Positions 9,249 through 17,642 of a stretch of DNA of 33,931 nucleotides are shown one piece after another. The translations under genes were made by a program, and so were the position numbers. Within the stretch, counting starts at the first letter, position 1. Each line of letters starts with the position of its first letter. Under the pieces are notes generated by a model, which saw only the letters and a list, made by a program, of their open reading frames with translations, was not told the origin of the DNA and ran no database searches. This DNA is from Thermoflexales bacterium (GTDB lineage Bacteria; Chloroflexota; Anaerolineae; B4-G1), in the NCBI GenBank assembly GCA_007123205.1, contig SKLM01000380.1:1-33931 (forward strand), written 5' to 3'.

Positions 9249-10688
9249 CTACGACAACCCCCCGGACAGCTTACCGAGCTCCGCGTCGAGGGCGGAGGCC
9301 AGGGGCTTCACCCGGTGCGATCCGATCAGATCCCTGGCATACTCGCGCGCTCTCGCCGCGTAGTCGGCTGCCCCGTCAGCTGACCAGGTGTCGTAGTCCG
9401 TGTGATCCACGACAAGAGGCCGCCACATCTTGGGACGCAGGTACTGAAGCGTATGCTCATGCGACAGAAACTCACCCGCCGGCCCGATCTCGGCGATCAC
9501 CGCTGCCGCCAGCGTCCCGTCCGAGACCTCGAAGCCTTCCAAGAACCGCTTGACCCAGCGGATCTGCTCGGCACCCAGCACGATGCTCTCGAGGCTCCCC
9601 GTGAGACCAGAGTCGAGATATCCCACGTCGTGTATCAGATTGGTGCCGGCCAGGGCAGCCACCAACAGACTCCCGGCGTACTCGGCACCCGCCTGAGCGT
9701 CGACCCCTTTGCTGTCGCTGGCCCCACCGGTACCGAACACCGGGAGACCGTAGTGTCGGGCCATCTCGGCCATCACCAAGTCGTTCAGTCTCCACTCCGC
9801 CGAGCCGTAAGGAAAGAGCCCGGTCCTCATGTTGAGCTGGCTCACACACGCGCCGGTGATGAACGGGGCACCCGTCCGTTGTGCCTGGTGCATCACCAGA
9901 CCGCCGAGCATCTCGGCCAGGGCCAGGGACAATGAGCCGGCCAGTGTAAAGGGCCCACTCGCGCCACACATGATCGTCGGGACGTAGATCAGTGGCACCT
10001 CGTGGTCCGCGCAGAAGATGAGCCGCTCGACCGCTTGTCGGTCGTGTTGAAGTGGTGAGACGAACTGACCATAGAGAACGTAGTTCGGCCGCTCTCGAAA
10101 GGCCTCCTGCCCACCCGCTACCAGGCAGGCCATTGCATGGACACGGTCCAAAGACTCCAGACCCGAGAAACTCGTCATGATCACCGGTTTGCCCGTGTTG
10201 CGCAGGATGGTGTGGTACTGACTGGCCTCAGCATCCTCATTGGGCGCATCGGCCGGCAGCGCAAACGACATGACGAAATCGATCTCGTCCAGCGCATCGC
10301 ACAACCGGGCAGAACACTCCACGTCCTCCAGCCGGGACTCCCGCCGCTCTCCCGTGTGGGGGTCAATCGTGTAGATCAGGTCGGACCCGGTGCCGAAGTA
10401 GATCTGGTGGGGTCCCAGACGCATGGCGGGATCTCCGTGGCGATCGAACACAACCACGTCCTTATTCACTCCATCCAACGCCTTGTTGACCATGTCGGCC
10501 GACATAGTCACCCGTGTTCCCCCCATCAGCCTGGCCCCGGCATCCACCAGCTTCGCCCGCATCTCCGGGTGGTGGACGTTCAGCCCGGTGTCCTCCAGGA
10601 TCTCCATCGCCCTCTGGTGGAGGCTCTTCATCATGGCCTCGTTCATCAAGGTCAAACTCGGCCGCCACTCACAAATCTCGTCGCTCAT
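9249..10688 (-). CDS. MttB superfamily (trimethylamine/glycine-betaine methyltransferase-like), non-pyrrolysine
   Basis: MSDEICEWRPSLTLMNEAMMKSLHQRAMEILEDTGLNVHHPE... GTGGASDSKGVDAQAGAEYAGSLL...; GAGGAGG RBS before the ATG at 10688; no in-frame TAG. Confidence 0.88.
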   Translation of the reverse strand: MSDEICEWRPSLTLMNEAMMKSLHQRAMEILEDTGLNVHHPEMRAKLVDAGARLMGGTRVTMSADMVNKALDGVNKDVVVFDRHGDPAMRLGPHQIYFGTGSDLIYTIDPHTGERRESRLEDVECSARLCDALDEIDFVMSFALPADAPNEDAEASQYHTILRNTGKPVIMTSFSGLESLDRVHAMACLVAGGQEAFRERPNYVLYGQFVSPLQHDRQAVERLIFCADHEVPLIYVPTIMCGASGPFTLAGSLSLALAEMLGGLVMHQAQRTGAPFITGACVSQLNMRTGLFPYGSAEWRLNDLVMAEMARHYGLPVFGTGGASDSKGVDAQAGAEYAGSLLVAALAGTNLIHDVGYLDSGLTGSLESIVLGAEQIRWVKRFLEGFEVSDGTLAAAVIAEIGPAGEFLSHEHTLQYLRPKMWRPLVVDHTDYDTWSADGAADYAARAREYARDLIGSHRVKPLASALDAELGKLSGGLS

Positions 10689-10729
10689 AGTCGACCTCCT
10701 CTGCCTTCGTCCGTCCCTGCATTCCAATA

Positions 10730-10760
10730 GGGAGGCGGATCGCCCAGGGCTCCGCCTCCC
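10730..10760 (-). promoter_or_regulatory. Perfect 10-bp hairpin in the leader of the MttB-like gene
   Basis: GGGAGGCGGA (10730-10739) / 11-nt loop / TCCGCCTCCC (10751-10760), about 40 nt upstream of the start codon. Confidence 0.55.
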
Positions 10761-11083
10761 GCGTAGACCTCTCTTCAGTCCGCCGACGCCGCCTGACCCT
10801 TGGCGCGTGCCTGTCGCGAGGAGCGACGGCTTGGCGTGGTCCCCTGCGATATACCCCACACAGTAGTACCTGGCAGCAGGCAGCCCGCTCAGCGGAGGCA
10901 ACCGCCAATTGCCAGAGCCTGGGACCGGAGCAGCCGCGGAAGGGCAGCCACTTCAGCGACCAGGAATCCCACTATCGTTGCTGCCACCATTGCAGGCCCA
11001 TTGGGCCATCTTTCCAGTCCGGCCCAATCTGTCAGGTGCTGCCGCGCAACGACGGGAGCAAAGGAGGTTAGCTCCCACACCTT

Positions 11084-11638
11084 CTACCGCGCTCGCCGCC
11101 TCTGCTCCAACTCGCGGCGCATCTCCTGGCACCGCTCAAGCCAGACCTCCTTATACGCCTTCGAAGACACCACGCGGTCTTCCAGGTCGGCGACAGAGTG
11201 AATCCCCTCCTCCCGGCACCACGCCACGCAGATCTCGTACGCCTCCCAGTCCAGATCGTCCTCGTCCCAGAACACTCTGATCTCCGCGAGTCCACTCAGT
11301 ACCGCTGCCAGCGCTCTGGTGTGACCATCAGTGAGCACCACCCGATCGCCCAGCTTCTTGACCGGAACGGGCTCGAGCCCTTCCACCGCCACCGCACTAT
11401 CCTCTCTCATCACGCGAGACAGCTTCTCTGCGCTGACGAAGAGCTGGCTCGGCTGTAACTCTTCGAGCCTCTTCAGGAACACATCACCCATCCCTTCGCT
11501 CCACCAGCGGGGTCCGCCGCTGAGCGTGAGAGCGATTTCGATCTCCCACCCAAGGCGCCAACCGCTGTTCCCATCCGGCATCGCGTCTCCGCTCGGCGTC
11601 CCCTGGCCTTGCACGCCAAAGCGATCGAAGCCAGCCAT
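11084..11638 (-). CDS. ParB/sulfiredoxin-like N-terminal-domain protein, unknown function
   Basis: FLKRLEELQPSQLFVSAEKL...VPVKKLGDRVVLTDGHTRALAA: ParB-type DGHTR motif; no HTH seen. Confidence 0.65.
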   Translation of the reverse strand: MAGFDRFGVQGQGTPSGDAMPDGNSGWRLGWEIEIALTLSGGPRWWSEGMGDVFLKRLEELQPSQLFVSAEKLSRVMREDSAVAVEGLEPVPVKKLGDRVVLTDGHTRALAAVLSGLAEIRVFWDEDDLDWEAYEICVAWCREEGIHSVADLEDRVVSSKAYKEVWLERCQEMRRELEQRRRAR

Positions 11639-11781
11639 CAGCTGAACCCTGCCAAAATTCTCTTGGCCCCGGGGTCAGGAGCAGCACCCTTTCCATCCTG
11701 AGCCGACCGATGGAACCTGCAGCTGCACGCCGACCCATCCTCGTCCAGCCAATGTCGCTGCGCCTCTGACAAGCCGCACAC
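11638..11781 (-). CDS. Possible small ORF (about 47 aa) translationally coupled to the ParB-like gene
   Basis: GTG start: VCGLSEAQRHWLDEDGSACSCRFHRSAQDGKGAAPDPGAKRILAGFS; stop TGA overlaps the ATG of the next gene (TGATG). Confidence 0.4.
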   Translation of the reverse strand: MCGLSEAQRHWLDEDGSACSCRFHRSAQDGKGAAPDPGAKRILAGFS

Positions 11782-11844
11782 CAGCCCCTGCTGCCCCCCA
11801 CGGACTGGTGGGGCGCAGGCGCCAAGGCCCAGCACCACGCGGGG

Positions 11845-11873
11845 AGTATAGTACGATAAACACGTTGTGCCAA
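11845..11873 (-). promoter_or_regulatory. Candidate sigma70-type promoter for the sORF/ParB-like pair
   Basis: Minus strand TTGGCA - 17 nt - TATACT. Confidence 0.5.
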
Positions 11874-11920
11874 CTACTCGCGGTTCAGAGCGACCCCATG
11901 GCGCCCAGAATCGTCTCCCC

Positions 11921-11950
11921 ATCTGCGCAAATCAGCGCTAATCTGCGTCT
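11921..11950. repeat. Degenerate 10-nt tandem repeat, three units
   Basis: ATCTGCGCAA / ATCAGCGCTA / ATCTGCGTCT. Confidence 0.55.
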
Positions 11951-12078
11951 CTTCTGCCCTTCTCCTGTCCCCAGGCCCGTCAAGGGCAACTGCCAACACC
12001 GACATCTGGGAGCTCACGCGCTACCAGCTATCCGAGCCGCACCCCACATCGTGCACTGGTCTCGAGCCCGCGCTGTGC

Positions 12079-12084
12079 TATAAT
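12079..12084 (+). promoter_or_regulatory. Candidate -10 element (TATAAT) for the histidine kinase gene
   Basis: Exact TATAAT 50 nt upstream of the ATG; poor -35. Confidence 0.4.
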
Positions 12085-12133
12085 CGAAGGTCGTGACCCA
12101 AGACTTATCCTGCAATGGAATGATGACCATCCC

Positions 12134-13693
12134 ATGTTGACCGACTACCGCGTTCGACAGCGAGACCACTTACTGGAGATCAGCCGCGCTCTGACCGCCC
12201 AACTCGACCTCGACGAGCTTCTCGCCATTGTACTGGAGGCAGCCGCGGAGATGCTCTCTGGGCAGGCCAGCCTGGTTGCGCTCCGCGATACTGAGGATGG
12301 GCGCTTCGAAATCGCGGCCAGCCACGGACTCCCCCAAGCCCTGGTCCCCTACTTCGAGCCCCTTCTCTCCGACATCCCAGACTATTCGGACCGCAGTCGC
12401 TTCCGCATCCCGGGGCTAGCCGAGAAGCTGGGACGAGTGGTCACTGAGCTGGCCCTGCGCCTGGAGCAAGTCGTCGCCCTCCCTATGGCTATCGGGAATG
12501 AGTTGATCGGCTTGCTGTACGTTTTCCGCGCTTACGGCACCCGCTTCACGGCCAATGACCGCCAGGTTCTGGCCAGCTTCGCCGACCAGGCGGCCATCGC
12601 CGTTTACAACGCCCAGCTCTACGAACGAGTATCCCAGGAGAAGCGGCGACTAGACGCCATTCTGGAGTACAGTGCCGACGGGGTTCTGATCCTCGATTCG
12701 GCCCAGCGCATCCGAGTGTTCAACCGGGCCCTGTCGCGGCTCACCGGTTGGTATTCGCCCGAGGTGCTGGGCCGGCGGCATGACGAGGTGATTCGCTGGG
12801 CCCACCTCGAGACCGATCGGAATCTGTCCGACGCGGCAGCCGGGGGCTGGCCCCTGCCGTCGGCCCGCCCCCTCTACGTGGAGGGAGATCTCCGTCGTAG
12901 GAACGGCGGAACGGTCAGCGTAGGGATCATCTACGCCCCACTGTTCGGTCAGGGGGGGCGTCTGGTCAACATCATCGCCAACGTCCGCGACATCACCCGA
13001 TTCCGCGAGGCCGATGAGATTAAGTCGACGTTCGTGTCCATCATCTCCCACGAGTTGAAGACCCCCGTCGCCCTGATCCAGGGGTACGCAGAGACGCTGT
13101 TGCGGAAGGATGCACGCTGGGATCCGAGGACCCGACAGGAGAGCCTCCAAGTCATTCTCGAGGAGTCTGACCGACTCAACCATTTGATCGACGATCTCCT
13201 GGATGCATCACGCTTGGAGGCAGGGAAGCTGCCTCTGGAGCAAGAGGAGATCGCCATGGATAGCCTGGCCCAGCGGGTGGCCGAGCGCTTCCGGGTTCAC
13301 GCCAACACCCACGAGATCCGGGTCGATTTCCCGGAGGCATTTCCCATCGTCTGGGGGGATCCCATACGGATGGAACAAGTCCTGAACAATCTGCTCTCCA
13401 ATGCCATCAAGTACTCCCCCCGGGGTGGCACTATTGAGGTGAGGGGGCGCGCCGCCCCCGACGAGGTCATCGTCACCGTCGCAGACGAGGGCGTGGGCAT
13501 CCCCTTTGAGGAGCAACCCCACGTCTTTGAGAGCTTCTTCCGCGGCTCCCGAGAGTATCAGCAGCAGACGTCAGGGGCTGGGCTGGGACTCTATCTGGCC
13601 CAGGCCATTGTCGAGGCCCACGGCGGCCGCATCTGGGTCGACAGCGACCCCGGTGCGGGCGCCGCGTTTTCCTTCGCCATTCCCCGTAGATAG
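12134..13693 (+). CDS. Soluble sensor histidine kinase (GAF-PAS-HisKA-HATPase_c)
   Basis: GAF-like region, PAS (LDAILEYSADGVLILDSAQRI), H-box FVSIISHELKTPVALIQGYAETL, N-box NNLLSNAIKYSP, G-boxes DEGVGIPFEEQ and GAGLGLYLAQAIVEAHGG; no obvious TM. Confidence 0.92.
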   Translation: MLTDYRVRQRDHLLEISRALTAQLDLDELLAIVLEAAAEMLSGQASLVALRDTEDGRFEIAASHGLPQALVPYFEPLLSDIPDYSDRSRFRIPGLAEKLGRVVTELALRLEQVVALPMAIGNELIGLLYVFRAYGTRFTANDRQVLASFADQAAIAVYNAQLYERVSQEKRRLDAILEYSADGVLILDSAQRIRVFNRALSRLTGWYSPEVLGRRHDEVIRWAHLETDRNLSDAAAGGWPLPSARPLYVEGDLRRRNGGTVSVGIIYAPLFGQGGRLVNIIANVRDITRFREADEIKSTFVSIISHELKTPVALIQGYAETLLRKDARWDPRTRQESLQVILEESDRLNHLIDDLLDASRLEAGKLPLEQEEIAMDSLAQRVAERFRVHANTHEIRVDFPEAFPIVWGDPIRMEQVLNNLLSNAIKYSPRGGTIEVRGRAAPDEVIVTVADEGVGIPFEEQPHVFESFFRGSREYQQQTSGAGLGLYLAQAIVEAHGGRIWVDSDPGAGAAFSFAIPRR

Positions 13694-13721
13694 TCCGAAG
13701 ATCGCTTGAGAGAAAGGAAAT

Positions 13722-15068
13722 ATGGTCCAACAGAGAGTAGCTAGAGTGAGCTGTCCCGCGTGCAACCAACCCTTCCAGACGCCCCTGCAAGAGATTCTCG
13801 ACGTCAGCGAGGATCCCCATGCTAAGTCGCGGGTAGCGAACGGCATCGTGAATGTCGCTCAATGCCCGCATTGCGGATTCCAGGGCGGTATGAACGCGCC
13901 CTTCCTCTATCACGACCCGTACAATGAACTCGCCCTCGTCTACATGCCCATGGAGGCAGGCGGGGCCCGGGATCGCCGCGAGCAGATCATCGGGCGCCTC
14001 ACGAGGCGGGTGATGGATCGTCTCCCTCCCGAACAGCGCAAGGCCTACTTGCTCCAACCGGAGGTCTTCCTGACCATGGAGAATCTGACTAAGAGGATCC
14101 TGAAGGAGGAAGGCATCAGCGAGGAGGTGCTCGAAGCACAGAAAGAGAAGGCCCAATTGCTCCAGCGCATGGTCCAGGCGACCTCAGACGAGGCTCTGAC
14201 GGCCCTGATTGAGGAGAACGATGAGAAGCTCGATGAGATGTTCTTCTACATGCTTCAGAGAAATCTGGAGATCGTCCGTTCCGCCGGCGAGGAGGAGTCC
14301 ATCCAGGTTCTCCGCGATGTTCGCCAGAAGCTCCTGGACCTGAGCACCGTAGGTCAGACCATCAGGGCCCGGACCGAGGCGATGGAGGCGCTGCGGGAGG
14401 AGCCAAACCGCGAGACGCTGCTGGAGTTGCTCACCGAGGCCCGGGACGAGGCGGTCCGCGAGGTATTGGTCGCGGCAGGCCGGCCCATGCTGGACTACCT
14501 GTTCTTCCAGAACCTGACCGCGCAGATCGAGGCCGCTGCAGACGAGGAGGAAAAAGAACGCCTCACCGAGCTGCGGCGCGAGATACTGGACATTCGAGAC
14601 CGGATCGACGAGGAGATGCGCGCCCTGTTCGAGTCCCGGGCCGATCTGCTTCGGGACCTGCTCACCAGCGACGACCCCAAGGAGTTAGCACGCCGTCGCA
14701 TCCGGGAGATCGACGATGCCTTCCTCAGTGTGCTGGGGACCAATCTGCAGCAAGCCCACGAGCGCGGGGACGAGGAGTCTCTGGAGGTGCTGCGATCGGT
14801 CTGGCGCCTGGTCATGGACCTCATGGAGGAGGGCCTGCCGCCAGAGCTCCGGTTCCTTAACCGTCTGATGGCAGCCGAGGAGGACGAGGAGATCGAACGG
14901 ATCCTCGAGGAGAACAGAAATCTAGTGACCGAGGGTATGGTGCAGTTCCTCAGGGAGGCCGAAACGGAAGCACGCGAGGAGGAGGATGACCCAAAGATGG
15001 CCGAGCAGATGGCTCGAATCTCACAGAAGATGAGCAGCATTCTGGCGCAAGAGATGCTCGCGAAGTGA
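13722..15068 (+). CDS. CpXC-domain protein with long charged alpha-helical/coiled-coil C-terminus
   Basis: CPAC...CPHC within the N-terminal ~50 aa, then extended Glu/Arg/Leu-rich helices. Confidence 0.7.
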   Translation: MVQQRVARVSCPACNQPFQTPLQEILDVSEDPHAKSRVANGIVNVAQCPHCGFQGGMNAPFLYHDPYNELALVYMPMEAGGARDRREQIIGRLTRRVMDRLPPEQRKAYLLQPEVFLTMENLTKRILKEEGISEEVLEAQKEKAQLLQRMVQATSDEALTALIEENDEKLDEMFFYMLQRNLEIVRSAGEEESIQVLRDVRQKLLDLSTVGQTIRARTEAMEALREEPNRETLLELLTEARDEAVREVLVAAGRPMLDYLFFQNLTAQIEAAADEEEKERLTELRREILDIRDRIDEEMRALFESRADLLRDLLTSDDPKELARRRIREIDDAFLSVLGTNLQQAHERGDEESLEVLRSVWRLVMDLMEEGLPPELRFLNRLMAAEEDEEIERILEENRNLVTEGMVQFLREAETEAREEEDDPKMAEQMARISQKMSSILAQEMLAK

Positions 15069-15173
15069 CCTTGCTTTCCGGACACGGCGGTGGCTGGCGC
15101 GCGAAGTAGGAAGGCTATCGTTCGCAGAGACGATCGACACCGTAGTCGTTCGCAGTCAACCGGCGGGTCCTGG

Positions 15174-15247
15174 GCGCCTGTACCTCAATTGGACAGAGGG
15201 GCGGTCTACGAAACCGATCGTTGTGGGTTCGAGTCCCACCAGGCGCA
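15174..15247 (+). tRNA. tRNA-Arg (anticodon ACG)
   Basis: Acceptor GCGCCTG/CAGGCGC, D-stem CCTC/GAGG, anticodon loop CTACGAA, T-arm GTGGG-TTCGAGT-CCCAC, discriminator A; no encoded CCA; one mismatch at the base of the anticodon stem. Confidence 0.93.
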
Positions 15248-15395
15248 CTGACGATTGCCTGTCGTGAGCCAACCCGCAACCCTAGCATCGCTGGGCCGTC
15301 GTCCCCTGCGCTGCAGGTTGTCCGGCTTGCCCGGGCAGGCCACGCACCACTCAGGATGGAGGAGACACTCGACCAAGATCCTGCTCGTAGTTAGC

Positions 15396-15502
15396 CACGA
15401 AGCAGAGTGGAGTGGCGCCAGGCCGCAGCGTCCCGGCACCTTACCCTGGCCCGGGTGCCCAGCTTGGAAACCCAAGGGGGCCGCACTCCACTCCGCTTCG
15501 TG
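15396..15502. repeat. 107-nt element bounded by 19-bp near-perfect inverted repeats
   Basis: CACGAAGCAGAGTGGAGTG (15396-15414) vs CACTCCACTCCGCTTCGTG (15484-15502), 18/19 complementary; internal GGCACC/GGTGCC and CTTGG/CCAAG pairs. Confidence 0.75.
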
Positions 15503-15735
15503 CTCGTGGGTCGCGCGAGATGAGAGTTGCGTAAGAGGGCACCCGGGGGGTTCCGCTCTCGGTACCGCTCAGGCCCTAACGTGGTAAGCCCAGTCGCCCA
15601 GGCACCGAGACACGGGAACAGCCCGGTGACATGGACGGCATCGCCATGCCACATCGGGCCCCACGGTGGTCAGGAGCATGGTGACACGGCAGCCTTCCCC
15701 ACGTCGCAACACGCCTCTTTCCGCCCCGAACCGGT

Positions 15736-17052
15736 TCAGCCGAAGCGACCGATCAAGACCTCCTTCAGTGTGGGCTCACCGATGACCTGGAGCTCGTAGC
15801 GGACGCGGTCGAGCGGATGACGGACATCGATGATGCGCCGCAGATCGATGGGCGTGGCCGTGAGGACCAGGTCGCAGTCCACAGCGTTTATGGTCTTCTC
15901 AAGCTCGGCGATCTGCGCTTCACCGTAACCCATCGCCGGAAGAAGGGCGCCGATATGAGGGTAGCTTTCGAAGGTCTTGGTGATGGAACCGACAGCTTGC
16001 GATCGCGGATCGACGAGTTCAGCGGCCCCAAAACGACGAGCTGCCACAGTGCCTGCCCCGTACGGCATACCCCCGTGGGTAAGCGTCGGCCCATCCTCTA
16101 TGACCAGAACCCGTTTGCCGCGGATGGCAGCAGGATTCTCGACAAAGATCGGTGATGCGGCTTCGATGACGATGGCGTCTGGGGCGACGCTGTGAACGTC
16201 CTCTCGCACCTGCAGGATACCCTCGGGATCGGCGGTGTCCACCTTGTTGATCACCACCACGTCGGCCATATAGAGATTGGCCTCCCCCGGGTGATAGCGC
16301 CGGCTGTGATCGGGCCTCAGGGGGTCAGCTACCACGATATGGAGATCGGGTCGATAGAAGGGCAGATCGTTGTTTCCTCCGTCCCAGACGATGACCTGGG
16401 CTTCCTCCTCGGCTTGACGAAGGATCGGTTCGTAGTCGACTCCAGCGTAGACGATCAACCCGCGATCGATGTGAGGCTCATACTCCTCGCGCTCCTCAAT
16501 GGTGCAGTCGTGCCGATCCAGATCGTCATACGTGGCGAACCGCTGCACTGCCTGCGCCGCCAGGTCGCCGTACGGCATAGGGTGACGGATCACGACGACC
16601 TCTCTGCCCATCTCCTGGAGGATGTCGCATACCCGCCGTGTTGTCTGGCTCTTCCCGCTGCCGGTCCGAACAGCACACACGCTAACCATAGGCTTCTGGC
16701 CCTGCAGCATCGTGGTGCCTGCACCCATAAGGCAGAAATCGGCACCCATGGCCAGGACTTCCGACGCCTTATGCATCACATACTCGTGCGACACATCGGA
16801 GTAGGCGAAAACGACGGTGTCGACCGCGTGTTCTCGGATCAAGCTCGCCAGTTCCGACTCTGGAGAGATGGGGATGCCCTCCGGATAGAGAGGGCCAGCC
16901 AGCTCGTGCGGGTACTCCCGCTCCTCAATGTTCGGAATCTGGGTGGCGGTGAAAGCGACCACCTCCTTGTTAGGATTCTCCCGGAAGTGCACGTTGAAGT
17001 TGTGGAAGTCGCGCCCGGCGGCGCCCATGATGATGATGCGTTGTCGGATCAT
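15736..17052 (-). CDS. Cyclic 2,3-diphosphoglycerate synthetase-like P-loop GTPase
   Basis: RTGSGKSQTTRRV P-loop, VIWDGGNNDLPFY, NKVDTAD; architecture of the cDPGS family. Confidence 0.8.
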   Translation of the reverse strand: MIRQRIIIMGAAGRDFHNFNVHFRENPNKEVVAFTATQIPNIEEREYPHELAGPLYPEGIPISPESELASLIREHAVDTVVFAYSDVSHEYVMHKASEVLAMGADFCLMGAGTTMLQGQKPMVSVCAVRTGSGKSQTTRRVCDILQEMGREVVVIRHPMPYGDLAAQAVQRFATYDDLDRHDCTIEEREEYEPHIDRGLIVYAGVDYEPILRQAEEEAQVIVWDGGNNDLPFYRPDLHIVVADPLRPDHSRRYHPGEANLYMADVVVINKVDTADPEGILQVREDVHSVAPDAIVIEAASPIFVENPAAIRGKRVLVIEDGPTLTHGGMPYGAGTVAARRFGAAELVDPRSQAVGSITKTFESYPHIGALLPAMGYGEAQIAELEKTINAVDCDLVLTATPIDLRRIIDVRHPLDRVRYELQVIGEPTLKEVLIGRFG

Positions 17053-17186
17053 AGCAGGTAGTTCCCTCCCGTGGTGCTTCGTGGATAGAGACTACGTTAC
17101 GGTCGCCCGGCCTCGGTAGACACAAGCCGTGCCCGGACCGCGCTCAGGAATCGAGCGCGTTGGCGCATCGGCCTCTCGACCTTCAG

Positions 17187-17215
17187 CCCGGGCCCAACGG
17201 AGCTGAACGCCCGGG
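17187..17215. other. 7-bp perfect GC hairpin in an intergenic region
   Basis: CCCGGGC - 15 nt - GCCCGGG. Confidence 0.35.
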
Positions 17216-17282
17216 TAGGATCAGACAGGCACCGACCACCGACGAACGTCAGTGGATAGCTCGGGCGCCGAAGAGTGAAGGG

Positions 17283-17501
17283 CTACATTCGGATCTCGTC
17301 CTGATCCGAACCCCGCCCCGACCATAGCCAGAAGAGCGGGGGCCCAACCCAAACCACAACTCCAAGGCCGATCAAGGCAGGCCCGAGGATCAAATTCTGA
17401 CCGACGATGGCGTAGATACCAGCGGCAGAACAGATCGTAGAGAAGAGAAGGGTGATCAACGACACGGCCACAGTGACGGGCAGCCCTGAGTTCCGTTCCA
17501 T
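17283..17501 (-). CDS. Small two-TM hypothetical membrane protein
   Basis: MERNSGLPVTVAVSLITLLFSTICSAAGIYAIVGQNLILGPALIGLGVVVWVGPPLFWLWSGRGSDQDEIRM; GGAGG upstream of the ATG at 17501. Confidence 0.6.
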   Translation of the reverse strand: MERNSGLPVTVAVSLITLLFSTICSAAGIYAIVGQNLILGPALIGLGVVVWVGPPLFWLWSGRGSDQDEIRM

Positions 17502-17642
17502 CGACAACCTCCGCGTAAGGACGAGCCCGGACCAGCACCTCGCACGGGCGCGTAGAACCATAGACTCATACAAGCTTAGAAGCCGATCATCACGAGAGAG
17601 ACACCGAACCGGTCGCGGCCATCCCGGTAGAGTTACGAACCA

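Noticed and set aside
9249-10688. Pyrrolysine-containing TMA methyltransferase
   Set aside because: No in-frame TAG; the sequence reads straight through the region where Pyl sits in MttB.
10889-11080. 63 aa ORF immediately after the ParB-like gene
   Set aside because: Has one TM-like stretch, but start context is poor and composition is marginal; insufficient support.
14495-15085. Ser/Arg-rich 196 aa minus-strand ORF
   Set aside because: Reverse translation of Glu/Leu-rich coiled-coil codons of the CpXC protein.
15206-15475. Minus-strand ORF ending ...CAWWDSNPQRSVS
   Set aside because: The WWDSNPQ tail is the antisense translation of the tRNA-Arg T-arm region, a well-known spurious-ORF artefact.
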